A stretch of DNA of 40,842 bases from CBFHND01 sp965657085 (GCA_965657085.1 CBFHND010000029.1:1-40842), one strand, 5' to 3'. Positions 1 through 8,262 are shown, counted from the stretch's first letter. Notes: generated by a model not told the origin, from the letters alone. Numbers and translations are program-made.

Positions 1-66
1 ATCGAGGGGCTTTTGGGCTATCCGGGTCGGGCGGCGCTGATCCACCGCGACGACATGGCGCTTTGA
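1..66 (+). CDS. proB: glutamate 5-kinase, C-terminal end (partial)
   Basis: Only the last 21 codons are in the window. They read IEGLLGYPGRAALIHRDDMAL and then TGA. The LLGY....IHRDD ending is typical of the C-terminal PUA domain of glutamate 5-kinase, which phosphorylates glutamate in the first step of proline synthesis. The next gene, 70 bases downstream on the same strand, is proA, the second step, so a proB-proA operon fits. The call rests on a short tail plus context; the kinase domain is outside the window. Confidence 0.75.
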   Translation: MEGLLGYPGRAALIHRDDMAL

Positions 67-136
67 GCGTCAAACCGCTAGACTGGGGGGCATCCCCGAC
101 CAAGACAGACCGCCCGCACCGGGCAAGGACGATCCG

Positions 137-1402
137 ATGAAAGACAACACAGACATTGCCGCCCTGATGGCCGACATCGGCACCCGCGCCAAGGCCGCCA
201 GCGCCGCGTTGGCCTTTGCCAGCGCAGAACGCAAGCACGCCGCTCTGATCAGCGCGGCCGAGGCCGTCTGGCGTAACCGCGCCGAAATCATCGCCGCCAA
301 CGGTGAAGACATGGCCTATGGGCGCGACAAGGGGTTGTCGCCCGCGATGATGGACCGCCTGATGCTGGACGAGGCACGCATTCAGGGCATCGTTGACGGG
401 TTGCGCAACGTGGCCGAGCAACCCGATCCGGTGGGCGAGGTGATGACCGAATGGGACCGGCCCACGGGCCTGCACATTCAGCGCGTGCGCACCCCGCTGG
501 GCGTCATCGGCGTGATCTATGAAAGCCGCCCCAACGTGACGGCGGATGCCGGTGCGCTGTGCCTCAAGGCGGGCAACGCGGTGATCCTGCGCGGCGGATC
601 AGAGAGCTTTCATTCCAGCCAGGCCATTCACGCCTGCCTTGTCGAAGGGCTGCGCGATGCGAACCTGCCCGAGGACGCGATCCAACTGGTTCCGACCCGC
701 GACCGGGCGGCAGTGTCGGAAATGCTGCGCATGACCGATACCATCGACGTGATCGTGCCGCGCGGGGGCAAGGGGCTGGTCGGGCTGGTACAACGCGAGG
801 CGCGCGTGCCGGTCTTTGCCCACCTCGAAGGCATCGTGCACATCTACATCGACGCCGCCGCCGATCCGCAAAAGACGCTGGACGTGGTGCTGAATGCCAA
901 GACCCGGCGCACCGGCATCTGTGGGTCCGCCGAATGCCTGCTGATTCACAAGGACGTGGCGCAGAGCTTGGGCCGCGCAGTGATCGAAGCGCTGATCGCC
1001 GCGGGCGTCGAAGTCCGTGCCGACGCCACACTGGGCGGGATCGACGGCACCGTTGCGGCTAGTGACGCCGATTGGGGGCACGAGTTCCTCGACATGATCA
1101 TCGCCGCACGCGTGGTGGAGGATGTGGATGCGGCCATCGCGCATATCCGCACGCACGGGTCCAACCACACCGATTGCATCATGACCGAAGATCAGGCCAC
1201 CGCCGACCGTTTCATGCAGCGGCTGGACAGCGCGATCCTGATGCACAATGCCTCGACCCAGTTCGCGGACGGGGGCGAGTTTGGCATGGGGGCGGAGATT
1301 GGCATCGCCACCGGCAAGATGCACGCGCGCGGCCCAGTGGGGGCGGCCCAGTTGACCAGTTTCAAATACCTGGTGCGCGGCGACGGGACGACACGCGCCT
1401 GA
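137..1402 (+). CDS. proA: gamma-glutamyl phosphate reductase
   Basis: A 421-residue protein of normal ProA length. It reduces gamma-glutamyl phosphate with NADPH to glutamate semialdehyde in cytoplasmic proline synthesis. Visible family features are the N-terminal ALAFASAERKHAAL segment, GVIGVIYESRPNVTADA, the LKAGNAVILRGG nucleotide-binding stretch, and the catalytic cysteine in RTGICGSAE (about residue 262). The C-terminal region reads FGMGAEIGIATGKMHARGP, also typical. The start is preceded by an AAGGA ribosome site. It follows the proB tail and meets the minus-strand chpT gene end to end, with 4 bases between the stops. Confidence 0.96.
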   Translation: MKDNTDIAALMADIGTRAKAASAALAFASAERKHAALISAAEAVWRNRAEIIAANGEDMAYGRDKGLSPAMMDRLMLDEARIQGIVDGLRNVAEQPDPVGEVMTEWDRPTGLHIQRVRTPLGVIGVIYESRPNVTADAGALCLKAGNAVILRGGSESFHSSQAIHACLVEGLRDANLPEDAIQLVPTRDRAAVSEMLRMTDTIDVIVPRGGKGLVGLVQREARVPVFAHLEGIVHIYIDAAADPQKTLDVVLNAKTRRTGICGSAECLLIHKDVAQSLGRAVIEALIAAGVEVRADATLGGIDGTVAASDADWGHEFLDMIIAARVVEDVDAAIAHIRTHGSNHTDCIMTEDQATADRFMQRLDSAILMHNASTQFADGGEFGMGAEIGIATGKMHARGPVGAAQLTSFKYLVRGDGTTRA

Positions 1403-1406
1403 CGCC

Positions 1407-2006
1407 TTAGAACGTGATGGTGATGTCGGTGTCTGTCCGTTCAACGGTCAGACGTCGGCCCGCGTCGCTGATCAAGGCGGGCAAAAGCGCGAATTGCACC
1501 TGTGCGGGGGATATGTCGGCGGGATCCTTGCCGCCTGTCAGATGGGCCCACACCCCGTCATCCACCATCAGTTTTTCACTGTGGCAATGCACTGTCCACC
1601 GATCGCGATCCGACGACACCTCGATGCGTCCACCATAGGGGGCTGCACTTTCCAGACACTGGATCGCGAGGAACGCCATGCGCACCCCGCTGCGCGGTTG
1701 CGCATCCAGCGGGCCCCAGGCCACGTCGATCCGCCCTGCGCCCATCACATCCTTCAAAACGGACACGATTTCGGCCCGTCCCACCGCCTGTTCACCGGCA
1801 GCCCCATAGGCAATGCGGAAAAAACGGATGCGCGCGCTGGCGTTGCCCACGCTTTCGGAGATCAGGTCAAGCTCGGGGCCATCTTTGCTGGTCCCGGTCA
1901 TGCCAAGCAATTCGAGACCATTGTTGATCGCGCCAATGGGGGATATGAGGTCGTGGCAAATGCGGCTGCCGATCAGGGCAGCAAGGTTTACGTCTGATTT
2001 ACCCAT
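1407..2006 (-). CDS. chpT: histidine phosphotransferase ChpT
   Basis: A 199-residue protein with the ChpT signature near the N-terminus: LIGSRICHDLISPIGAINNG, with the phospho-accepting histidine at residue 18, followed by a two-helix dimerisation region and a degenerate HATPase-like C-terminal domain. In Caulobacter, ChpT carries phosphate from the hybrid kinase CckA to CtrA and CpdR; in Rhodobacterales the same relay controls motility and gene-transfer-agent genes. It is divergent from the DUF3553-like gene with only 26 bases between the starts, so promoters must overlap. Function is by family; no partner gene (cckA, ctrA) lies in the window. Confidence 0.88.
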   Translation of the reverse strand: MGKSDVNLAALIGSRICHDLISPIGAINNGLELLGMTGTSKDGPELDLISESVGNASARIRFFRIAYGAAGEQAVGRAEIVSVLKDVMGAGRIDVAWGPLDAQPRSGVRMAFLAIQCLESAAPYGGRIEVSSDRDRWTVHCHSEKLMVDDGVWAHLTGGKDPADISPAQVQFALLPALISDAGRRLTVERTDTDITITF

Positions 2007-2032
2007 CGTGACACCTGTCGGATTGGAGGGAC

Positions 2033-2218
2033 ATGGAAGATCTCAACGCCATTCTGGCTCCCGGAATGTTGGTGCGCCACCCCGAACATGCGGATTGGGG
2101 CACGGGACAAGTACAAAGCAACGTGGACGGACGTGTGACCGTTAACTTTCGTGAGCAAGGCAAAGTGGTGATTGACAGCTGCCACGTGGCCTTGATGCCT
2201 GTTTTTGATGGGGCATGA
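2033..2218 (+). CDS. DUF3553-like small protein
   Basis: A 61-residue protein reading MEDLNAILAPGMLVRHPEHA and then DWGTGQVQSNVDGRVTVNF, ending in ALMPVFDGA. The pattern (short beta-rich protein with VRHP, WG.GQVQS and VNFRE.GK) matches the DUF3553 family common in alphaproteobacteria. A GGAGG ribosome site lies 3 bases before the ATG, somewhat close. The role of the family is not known to me; the fold resembles small CarD/Tudor-like barrels, which is only an impression. It sits divergently from chpT and upstream of olsB. Confidence 0.8.
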   Translation: MEDLNAILAPGMLVRHPEHADWGTGQVQSNVDGRVTVNFREQGKVVIDSCHVALMPVFDGA

Positions 2219-2284
2219 TGGTTTCTGAAATGTTAACATATCCTTCACCCCGGACCATTGCGGACAGATTTTTTTAATTTTTCC

Positions 2285-3052
2285 ATGCAGCACACGCCAG
2301 AATTCCGGATCTCAATGGCCACCACGCCCGAGGCACTTCGGGACGCGCAGCGCTTGCGCTACGATGTTTTCGTGCGCGAACTGGGCGGGCAGGGCGACAT
2401 GGTGGACCATGACGCGCGGCTGGAACGCGATCGTTTTGACCCGTATTTCGACCACATGCTGTTGCATGATGATGCACGCGGCGCGGTTGTGGGCGTCTAC
2501 CGGATGCTGCGCTGTGATCAGGCGCGCGCGGCGGGGCAGTTCTATTCCGAAGACGAATACGACCTGACGGCCCTGCGCGCGACGGGGCGGCGTTTGCTTG
2601 AGTTGGGGCGCTCGTGCCTGCATGCGGACTATCGCGGTGGCACGGCCATGTTCCACCTCTGGAGCGCGCTGGCGGCCTATGTGGCCGAGCACAAGATCGA
2701 CATCCTGTTCGGCGTTGCCAGCTTTCACGGCACTGATGCGCAGGCGCTGGCACAGCCTTTGTCCTTGTTGCACCACCGCCATCTTGCGCCCCCGGAGCTG
2801 CGCGTGCGCGCGCGGGCGGCTGCCTTTCAACCGATGGACCTGATCACTGAGGACGCGCTGGACCGGCGCGCCGCGATGTTGCAAATCCCGGCGCTGATCA
2901 AGGCCTATCTGCGTCTGGGTGGGGTGATCGGAGAGGGCGCGTGGCGCGACGAGGCGTTCAACACGACCGATGTCTGCCTTGTCATGGACACGGCCCGCAT
3001 GAACGCCCGCCAAAGCCGGATTTACGCCCCGCACACGAAGGACGCGTCATGA
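2285..3052 (+). CDS. olsB: ornithine-acyl-ACP N-acyltransferase
   Basis: A GNAT-fold acyltransferase of the OlsB (older name: hemolysin-like) family, about 255 residues. OlsB transfers a 3-hydroxyacyl chain from ACP to the alpha-amino group of ornithine to make lyso-ornithine lipid. Family segments include LRYDVFVRELGG, FDPYFDHMLL, VGVYRMLR and LELGRSCLHADYRGG. I chose the ATG at 2285 over an upstream TTG at 2258 because the extra nine residues (MRTDFFNFS) look like translated leader; neither has a strong ribosome site. The stop overlaps the olsA start (ATGA), as usual for this pair. Confidence 0.88.
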   Translation: MQHTPEFRISMATTPEALRDAQRLRYDVFVRELGGQGDMVDHDARLERDRFDPYFDHMLLHDDARGAVVGVYRMLRCDQARAAGQFYSEDEYDLTALRATGRRLLELGRSCLHADYRGGTAMFHLWSALAAYVAEHKIDILFGVASFHGTDAQALAQPLSLLHHRHLAPPELRVRARAAAFQPMDLITEDALDRRAAMLQIPALIKAYLRLGGVIGEGAWRDEAFNTTDVCLVMDTARMNARQSRIYAPHTKDAS

Positions 3053-3891
3053 GCACATGGGATGAAGGCGACGTTCCGCCGCAAAAGCCATTTGGTGCAA
3101 TGGGTTACCTGCGTATCTTCATGCGTGGTCTGGCCGTGGGAACGCTTGTCTTCGGCGGGCTGATCGTATTGCTGCTGGTGCGGCTGGTCGAACGGCCCGT
3201 CTACGGTCTGCACCGTCCGCTCACGCCTCATATCACCGTCTTTGTCTGCGGCAATGCGCTGCGCCTCCTGGGTATCCGCAACACGGTGACGGGCCAGCCG
3301 ATGACCACGCCGGGGGCTGTGGTGGCCAATCATTCCTCGTGGCTGGATATATTCGTGCTCAACGCGCGCAAACGCATCTATTTCGTGTCCAAGTCCGAAG
3401 TGGCGGCATGGCCCGGTATCGGCTGGCTGGCGCGGGCCACGGGCACCGTATTCATCGAACGCAATCCCAAGAAAGCCGCCGAACAGACCCGCCTGTTTCA
3501 GGAGCGCCTGCTGGCGGGCCACAGGCTTTTGTTCTTTCCCGAAGGCACCAGCACCGATGGCCGTCGCGTGTTGCCCTTCAAGCCCACGCTGTTCCAGTCG
3601 TTCTATGCGCCTCAGTTGCGCGATGTTCTGTATGTGCAGCCGGTCACCGTGGTCTATCATGCCCCGAAAGGCGAAGATGTGCGGTTTTACGGCTGGTGGG
3701 GCGACATGGATTTCGGCCCGCACCTGCTGCACACATTGGCCGCAGCCCGGCAGGGGCGTGTTGAGGTGATCTATCACCCGCCCTTGAAGGTCGCGGATTT
3801 CGAAAGCCGCAAGACATTGGCGCGCGCCGCCGAAGACGCCGTGCGCGCAGCCCATCCGTTTCATGGCGCGGCTGTTGAGGATCAGGCCTGA
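3049..3891 (+). CDS. olsA: lyso-ornithine lipid O-acyltransferase
   Basis: A PlsC-type 1-acyl-glycerol-3-phosphate acyltransferase family protein of 280 residues. It has an N-terminal hydrophobic segment (about residues 20-45, AVGTLVFGGLIVLLLV), the NHSSWLD motif (the family HX4D acyltransferase site) and FPEGTSTDGR (substrate-binding block III). Next to olsB, the expected job is adding the second acyl chain to lyso-ornithine lipid at the inner membrane. The ATG overlaps the olsB stop in ATGA, so the two are translationally coupled. A glycerophospholipid-specific PlsC role cannot be excluded from sequence alone. Confidence 0.87.
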   Translation: MSTWDEGDVPPQKPFGAMGYLRIFMRGLAVGTLVFGGLIVLLLVRLVERPVYGLHRPLTPHITVFVCGNALRLLGIRNTVTGQPMTTPGAVVANHSSWLDIFVLNARKRIYFVSKSEVAAWPGIGWLARATGTVFIERNPKKAAEQTRLFQERLLAGHRLLFFPEGTSTDGRRVLPFKPTLFQSFYAPQLRDVLYVQPVTVVYHAPKGEDVRFYGWWGDMDFGPHLLHTLAAARQGRVEVIYHPPLKVADFESRKTLARAAEDAVRAAHPFHGAAVEDQA

Positions 3892-3925
3892 TCGCAAGGT
3901 CGCGCAAGGGCCTGTCAGAGAGGGC

Positions 3926-3954
3926 TTGCACCGCTGCGCAAACCATCCTATACG
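3926..3954 (+). promoter_or_regulatory. probable sigma-70 promoter for rpsB-tsf
   Basis: TTGCAC and TATACG are separated by exactly 17 bases, 120 bases before the rpsB start. The leader that follows contains a GGGG...CCCC hairpin around 3993-4008, which could be part of an S2-responsive leader; that is inference. Confidence 0.55.
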
Positions 3955-4074
3955 CGCGGCACTTCAATCCGCAGGTGGGGATTGGGCCGATGGGGGAGAC
4001 ATCCCCAAAGGTCCCCCGGTTGGTGCATCCGCACTGATACCCCGCCAAGGCGAAAACCGGAAAAGGAATAAGAC

Positions 4075-4893
4075 ATGGCTCTTCCCGAGTTCTCCATGCG
4101 CCAGCTGCTGGAAGCAGGCGTTCACTTTGGTCACCAGACACAGCGTTGGAACCCCCGTATGGGCCCGTTCATTTACGGCGCGCGCAACGGCATCCACATC
4201 ATGGACCTGACCCAGACCGTTCCCATGCTGGACCAGGCGCTGCAGGTCATCCGTGACACCGTCGCCAAGGGCGGCAGCATTCTGTTTGTTGGCACGAAGC
4301 GTCAGGCCGCACAGCCCATCGCCGATGCCGCTGAGAAATGCGCACAGTATTACATGAACCACCGCTGGCTCGGTGGCACGCTGACCAACTGGCAGACCGT
4401 GTCGCAGTCGATCAACCGTCTGAAGGCAATCGATGAGCAGGCCGAGATCGGTTTCGAAGGCCTGACCAAGAAAGAGCGTCTGGGCATGGAACGTGACCAG
4501 GGCAAACTGCAAGCGTCGCTGGGCGGTATCCGCGAAATGGGCGGCCGTCCCGACCTGATCTTTGTCATCGACGTGAAAAAAGAAGCGCTGGCCGTGGCCG
4601 AAGCCAACAAGCTGGGCATCCCCGTTGTGGCCGTGGTCGACACCAACTGCCCGCCCGATGGCATCGACTACATCATTCCCGGCAACGACGACGCGGCCCG
4701 CGCCATCGCTCTGTATTGCGATCTGGCAGCCCGTGCGGCGCTGGACGGCATGAGCGCACAACTGGGTGCGGCTGGTGTTGATCTGGGTGCCATGGAAGAA
4801 GCACCAGAAGAAGAAGCCCTGGAAGCTGCACCGGCTGCGGAAGAAGCGCCCGCCGAAGCTGCTGCGACCGACGACGCCCCAGCCGAAAGCTGA
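4075..4893 (+). CDS. rpsB: 30S ribosomal protein S2
   Basis: A 272-residue S2 protein beginning MALPEFSMRQLLEAGVHFGH, with the family blocks RWNPRMGPFIYGARNGIHI, ILFVGTKRQA, YMNHRWLGGTLTNW, RPDLIFVID and VVAVVDTNCPPDGIDY. The last 35 or so residues are an Ala/Glu-rich acidic tail, seen in many alphaproteobacterial S2 proteins. The start is preceded by GGAAAAGGAATAAGAC. It is followed by tsf, the standard order; a large perfect palindrome separates the two genes. Confidence 0.98.
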   Translation: MALPEFSMRQLLEAGVHFGHQTQRWNPRMGPFIYGARNGIHIMDLTQTVPMLDQALQVIRDTVAKGGSILFVGTKRQAAQPIADAAEKCAQYYMNHRWLGGTLTNWQTVSQSINRLKAIDEQAEIGFEGLTKKERLGMERDQGKLQASLGGIREMGGRPDLIFVIDVKKEALAVAEANKLGIPVVAVVDTNCPPDGIDYIIPGNDDAARAIALYCDLAARAALDGMSAQLGAAGVDLGAMEEAPEEEALEAAPAAEEAPAEAAATDDAPAES

Positions 4894-4914
4894 GCCGCGT
4901 CACGCATCTGACAC

Positions 4915-4940
4915 GTAAGGTGGAGCATGCTCCACCTTAC
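4915..4940. repeat. 26-bp perfect palindrome between rpsB and tsf
   Basis: The arm GTAAGGTGGAGCA is followed directly by its exact reverse complement. In RNA it would form a stem of about 11 bp with a 4-base loop. No U-run follows, so it looks like an attenuator, RNase processing site or mRNA-stability hairpin rather than a full terminator; a protein-binding palindrome is also possible. Confidence 0.85.
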
Positions 4941-4967
4941 CCCCAATCTGATCAAGGAGAACCGAAG

Positions 4968-5843
4968 ATGGCAATCACAGCATCGATGGTCAAAGAACTG
5001 CGTGACAGCACAGGCGCAGGCATGATGGACGCCAAGAAGGCACTGACAGAAACCGCCGGCGACATGGAAGCCGCCGTGGACTGGCTGCGCACCAAGGGTC
5101 TGGCGAAAGCCGCCAAGAAATCGGGCCGCACCGCGGCCGAAGGCCTCGTCGCCGTGAAAACCGAAGGCGGTAAGGGCGTTGCAGTCGAAGTGAACTCGGA
5201 AACCGACTTTGTTGGCAAGAACGCCGAATTCCAGGAGATGGTTGCAGGCATCGCGGGCGCCGCAATGGGCGTAAGCACCGTTGAAGAGCTGGTGGCCGCC
5301 GACATGGGTGGCAAGACCGTTCAGGACGTTGTCACCGACAAGATCGCGACAATCGGCGAAAACATGAGCGTGCGTCGCATGGCGACCCTCGAAGGCGACA
5401 CAGTGGTGTCCTACGTGCACAATGCCGCGACCGCAGGCATGGGCAAGATCGGCGTTCTGGTCGCAATGGCCGGCGGCGACGAAGGCTTTGGCAAGCAGGT
5501 TGCGATGCACATCGCCGCCGTGAACCCCGCCTCGCTGAGCGAAGATGATCTGGACCCGGCCGTGGTCGAGAAGGAAAAGCAGGTCCAGATGGACATTGCA
5601 CGCGAAAGCGGCAAGCCCGAGCAGGTCATCGAGAAGATGATCGTGGGCCGGATGAAGAAATACATGTCCGAAGTGACCCTGCTGAACCAGCAGTTCGTGG
5701 TGAACCCCGATCTGACCGTGGGCGAGGCCGCCAAAGAGGCGGGCGCATCCATCACCGGGTTCGCACGTCTGGAAGTGGGCGAAGGCATCGAAGTGGAAAA
5801 AGAAGACTTCGCCGCCGAAGTGGCCAAGGCCGCTCAGGGCTAG
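4968..5843 (+). CDS. tsf: elongation factor Ts
   Basis: A 291-residue EF-Ts, which recycles EF-Tu-GDP to EF-Tu-GTP. The N-terminal UBA-like segment reads ITASMVKELRDSTGAGMMDA with KKAL, followed by the EVNSETDFVGKN motif, VSYVHNA and HIAAVNPASL. The chosen ATG follows a strong AAGGAGA site 7 bases upstream; the open frame reaches further 5' into the palindrome but that part has no family similarity. It is co-directional with rpsB and the amidinotransferase homologue downstream. Confidence 0.98.
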   Translation: MAITASMVKELRDSTGAGMMDAKKALTETAGDMEAAVDWLRTKGLAKAAKKSGRTAAEGLVAVKTEGGKGVAVEVNSETDFVGKNAEFQEMVAGIAGAAMGVSTVEELVAADMGGKTVQDVVTDKIATIGENMSVRRMATLEGDTVVSYVHNAATAGMGKIGVLVAMAGGDEGFGKQVAMHIAAVNPASLSEDDLDPAVVEKEKQVQMDIARESGKPEQVIEKMIVGRMKKYMSEVTLLNQQFVVNPDLTVGEAAKEAGASITGFARLEVGEGIEVEKEDFAAEVAKAAQG

Positions 5844-5874
5844 GGCCTGCCGCAAACAGAACAGAAGACCGGCG

Positions 5875-5898
5875 CAGGGCATCCTAATGGGTGCCCTG
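5875..5898 (+). terminator. hairpin between tsf and the amidinotransferase gene
   Basis: CAGGGCA and TGCCCTG form a 7-bp stem with a 10-base loop in the 77-base tsf-amidinotransferase gap. No U-run follows, so this is at best a partial attenuator. Confidence 0.35.
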
Positions 5899-5920
5899 TC
5901 GCACGTCAGGGGAGAGAGAG

Positions 5921-7033
5921 ATGACAAAAACAGTGGTCAACAGCTGGAACGAATGGGACCCGCTGAAACATGTGATCGTGGGCCGGGCAGATGATTGCCA
6001 CATCCCGCCCGAGGAACCCGCGCTGGACGCAAAAGTGCCCGAAGACAGCGACATGCGCGGCCAATGGGGCCGCCGCCCACAGGAAACCATCGACCGCGCC
6101 AACGAGTTGTTGGACAACTTCGCCTCGATGCTGGAAAAGCGCGGTGTGCGTGTGGACCGCCCCAACAGCATTGATCATGCCAAACCCGTGACCACGCCCG
6201 ATTTCCATACCGAAAGCCAGTTTGGCTGTATGCCGCCGCGCGATGTACTGCTGACGGTCGGCTCGGAAATCCTCGAAGCGAAGATGTCCTATCGTTGCCG
6301 CTGGTTCGAGTATCTGAACTATCGTCCACTGATGCAGCGCTATTGGGACGAAGACCCCAATTTCCGCCACGAGGCGGCGCCAAAGCCCCGCCTTACGGAT
6401 GCCGATTACCACCCCGACTACCTGAGCGACAAGATTGGCGATGCCAAACGTTTGGAATGGGCGGCCAAGAAGTTCTTTGTCACCACCGAGGAAGAACCGC
6501 TCTTTGACGCCGCCGATGTCTTGCGCTTTGGCCGCGATCTGGTGGTGCAACACGGCTTCACCACAAACCTCAAGGGCATCGAGTGGCTGCGCCGCCATTA
6601 CCCCGATCACCGGGTCCACACGGTGAATTTCCCCGGCGATCCCTATCCGATCCACATCGACGCGACCTTTACACCGCTGCGTCCCGGTCTGATCCTGAAC
6701 AACCCGCAGCGGCGTCTGCCCGACGACCAACGCAAGATGTTCAACGACAACGATTGGGAGATCGTGGACGCCGCCCAGCCTGCGCACAACACACCGCCGC
6801 CGCTGTGCTATTCGTCCACATGGCTCAGCATGAACGTGCTGGTGCTGGACCCCAAGACCGTCTGTGTGGAGGCCAGCGAGGTGTACCAGATGGAGCAGAT
6901 GGACAAGCTGGGGCTCGAAGTCGTGCCGGTCGAGTTGCGCGATGCCTATGCGTTCGGGGGCGGATTGCACTGCTGTACGGCGGATGTGTACCGTGAAGGT
7001 GTGTGCGAGGATTACTTCCCGTCCTTGTCCTGA
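5921..7033 (+). CDS. glycine amidinotransferase family protein
   Basis: A 370-residue protein of the arginine:glycine amidinotransferase family (human GATM, StrB, CyrA). These move the amidino group of arginine to an amine such as glycine, giving guanidinoacetate and ornithine. The catalytic set is visible: Asp199 in FDAAD, His245 in PIHIDATF and Cys351 in GGGLHC. Blocks GIEWLRRHYPDHRVH and SSTWLSMNVLVLD also match the human enzyme closely. The ATG follows a purine-rich GGGGAGAGAGAG site. The acceptor amine is unknown; glycine is only the default. It lies 77 bases after tsf and ends before an intrinsic terminator, so read-through from tsf is possible. Confidence 0.88.
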   Translation: MTKTVVNSWNEWDPLKHVIVGRADDCHIPPEEPALDAKVPEDSDMRGQWGRRPQETIDRANELLDNFASMLEKRGVRVDRPNSIDHAKPVTTPDFHTESQFGCMPPRDVLLTVGSEILEAKMSYRCRWFEYLNYRPLMQRYWDEDPNFRHEAAPKPRLTDADYHPDYLSDKIGDAKRLEWAAKKFFVTTEEEPLFDAADVLRFGRDLVVQHGFTTNLKGIEWLRRHYPDHRVHTVNFPGDPYPIHIDATFTPLRPGLILNNPQRRLPDDQRKMFNDNDWEIVDAAQPAHNTPPPLCYSSTWLSMNVLVLDPKTVCVEASEVYQMEQMDKLGLEVVPVELRDAYAFGGGLHCCTADVYREGVCEDYFPSLS

Positions 7034-7040
7034 CCGCGCT

Positions 7041-7100
7041 GAGGGGCTTTGCCCCTCGGCACTGCGTGCCTCACCCCAAAGTATTTTTGCCCCAAAGAAG
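7041..7100. repeat. REP-like palindromic repeat, copy 1
   Basis: A GGGGCTTTGCCCC hairpin, a second small hairpin (GGCACTGCGTGCC), then CCCCAAAGTATTTTTGCCCC and AAAGAAG. The same layout occurs inverted at 33997-34051 (AAGTATTTT core and CCCAAAGAAG end shared) and in a weaker form at 16211-16264. All copies sit just downstream of, or between, genes. Confidence 0.75.
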
Positions 7101-7139
7101 GGCAGGGGAAGGCGCGACCATGGTCCGGCTGAATGAATG

Positions 7140-7174
7140 CGCGGAGCCACTCCCCAGAGCAGCTCCGCGTTTTT
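7140..7174 (+). terminator. intrinsic terminator after the amidinotransferase gene
   Basis: CGCGGAGC pairs perfectly with GCTCCGCG (8 bp, 14-base loop) and is followed by TTTTT. It closes the rpsB-tsf-amidinotransferase transcription unit. Confidence 0.8.
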
Positions 7175-7500
7175 GCGTGGGTCCGATTGCCACGGGGATG
7201 AGACGTGGACCCGTTTTCGCAAAGGTCCGACTTGAAGGCGGATCAATACACCCCCAAGCCGGGATCCGGTCAGACCGGTCGGTCAGCAGAGCTTCGAAAT
7301 GGCGAAGGTGCTTCCCGCTGTTCCACTGGCCAAAGCCACCACTCACGGAACACGTTAATATTGCGCGTTAACGCAACGTTAAGAAAGTCAGGGAATCCTT
7401 ACCCCCAGCACAATTGTGGCGCAATAAAACAAGGGGAAAACCCGCGCGCTTGCGTCAAGGATAACGAAATCAACGGCTTACGTGGCGGCGCGAACCCGTC
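7175..7500. other. non-coding stretch between convergent genes
   Basis: No convincing gene. A second hairpin may form at 7179-7212 (GGGT-CCACG pairing with CGTGG-ACCC, then GTTTT). A TTAA-N7-TTAA box lies at 7368-7382 and a small CACAATTGTG palindrome at 7411-7420. A small RNA starting near the box is possible but not shown. Confidence 0.5.
7368..7382. promoter_or_regulatory. CtrA-like box TTAA-N7-TTAA
   Basis: The sequence TTAACGCAACGTTAA matches the full CtrA consensus spacing exactly, and another TTAA lies 9 bases upstream of it. It lies between the 3' ends of two convergent genes, so no obvious target gene follows; it may be a chance match in a locally AT-rich patch. Confidence 0.4.
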
Positions 7501-8262
7501 TCAGGCTTCGAGAATGAACATCTGATTGGCGAATGCGGCCTTCAGAACGGCCTGCGCCGTGGTTTCAACAGCCAGTGCTTCGCGCGCCAGGCGCAGGTGT
7601 TTTTCCACCGTGGCCGACGTGAGGCCCATCAGAACGGCGATGTCCTGCATCGTTTTGCCGTCACCCACCCATTCCAACGCCTCGCGCTGGCGTTTTGTCA
7701 GGCCACGATTGGGCGCGGCATAGGGCAGGGTGAGGATTTTCAGGTGCGCCACGTTGTTCATCAGGTGGATGTCGGCGCCGTGTTTGTCCCAGACCGCATC
7801 AACTTCGTCCTGATCCATGCCTGCACGCGCGGTCAGGGCGATGGCCCCTTTGGACCTTGCGGACACCGACTTGAAACTGATGGTATAGCCAGCGGTCACG
7901 CCCATGACCTGGTTGAATTCGAACACCCGGCGCTCGGCAGGTGTCAGGGTTTCAGTGTCCAGCATCTGCGCCAGCATCCGCCAACTGCCCGCCCCCTCGT
8001 TCGACAGTGCCCAGTTGACCATCGGGGCGTGCACATAGTGCTGTTCGCCCATGAAGACATCGAGGTATGCCTTGGAATGGTTGCTGAGGATGATGAAATC
8101 CTCGGGATCGCCCAGCGACGTGCCTGACCGGTAGCGGGTAAAGCCATAGATCAACCGATCAAACCCATAGCTGTTCATCTTGTCGGTGTGGGCCTCCCAG
8201 AGCTCTTCGATGCTTTGGCAGTTGGACAGGTAATGCAGATAGGCCCGGACATCGCTGCTCAT
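7501..8262 (-). CDS. LuxR-family transcriptional regulator (orphan)
   Basis: A 253-residue protein with an N-terminal autoinducer-binding-like domain (about residues 1-170) and a C-terminal GerE/LuxR helix-turn-helix (about 190-245: LTKRQREALEWVGDGKTMQD and ATVEKHLRLAREAL). No luxI homologue is in the window, so it is a LuxR solo. The usual Tyr-x-x-x-Asp-Pro pocket motif appears as YVHAP (residues 76-80): the Asp is missing, hinting at a ligand other than a standard acyl-homoserine lactone. Its ATG overlaps the aroQ stop (ATGA), so it is co-translated with aroQ. Confidence 0.88.
   Translation of the reverse strand: MSSDVRAYLHYLSNCQSIEELWEAHTDKMNSYGFDRLIYGFTRYRSGTSLGDPEDFIILSNHSKAYLDVFMGEQHYVHAPMVNWALSNEGAGSWRMLAQMLDTETLTPAERRVFEFNQVMGVTAGYTISFKSVSARSKGAIALTARAGMDQDEVDAVWDKHGADIHLMNNVAHLKILTLPYAAPNRGLTKRQREALEWVGDGKTMQDIAVLMGLTSATVEKHLRLAREALAVETTAQAVLKAAFANQMFILEA

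Noticed and set aside
7205..7525. A 106-codon plus-strand frame in the convergent gap
   Set aside because: Composition is not protein-like, there is no good ribosome site, and it runs into the luxR gene on the other strand.
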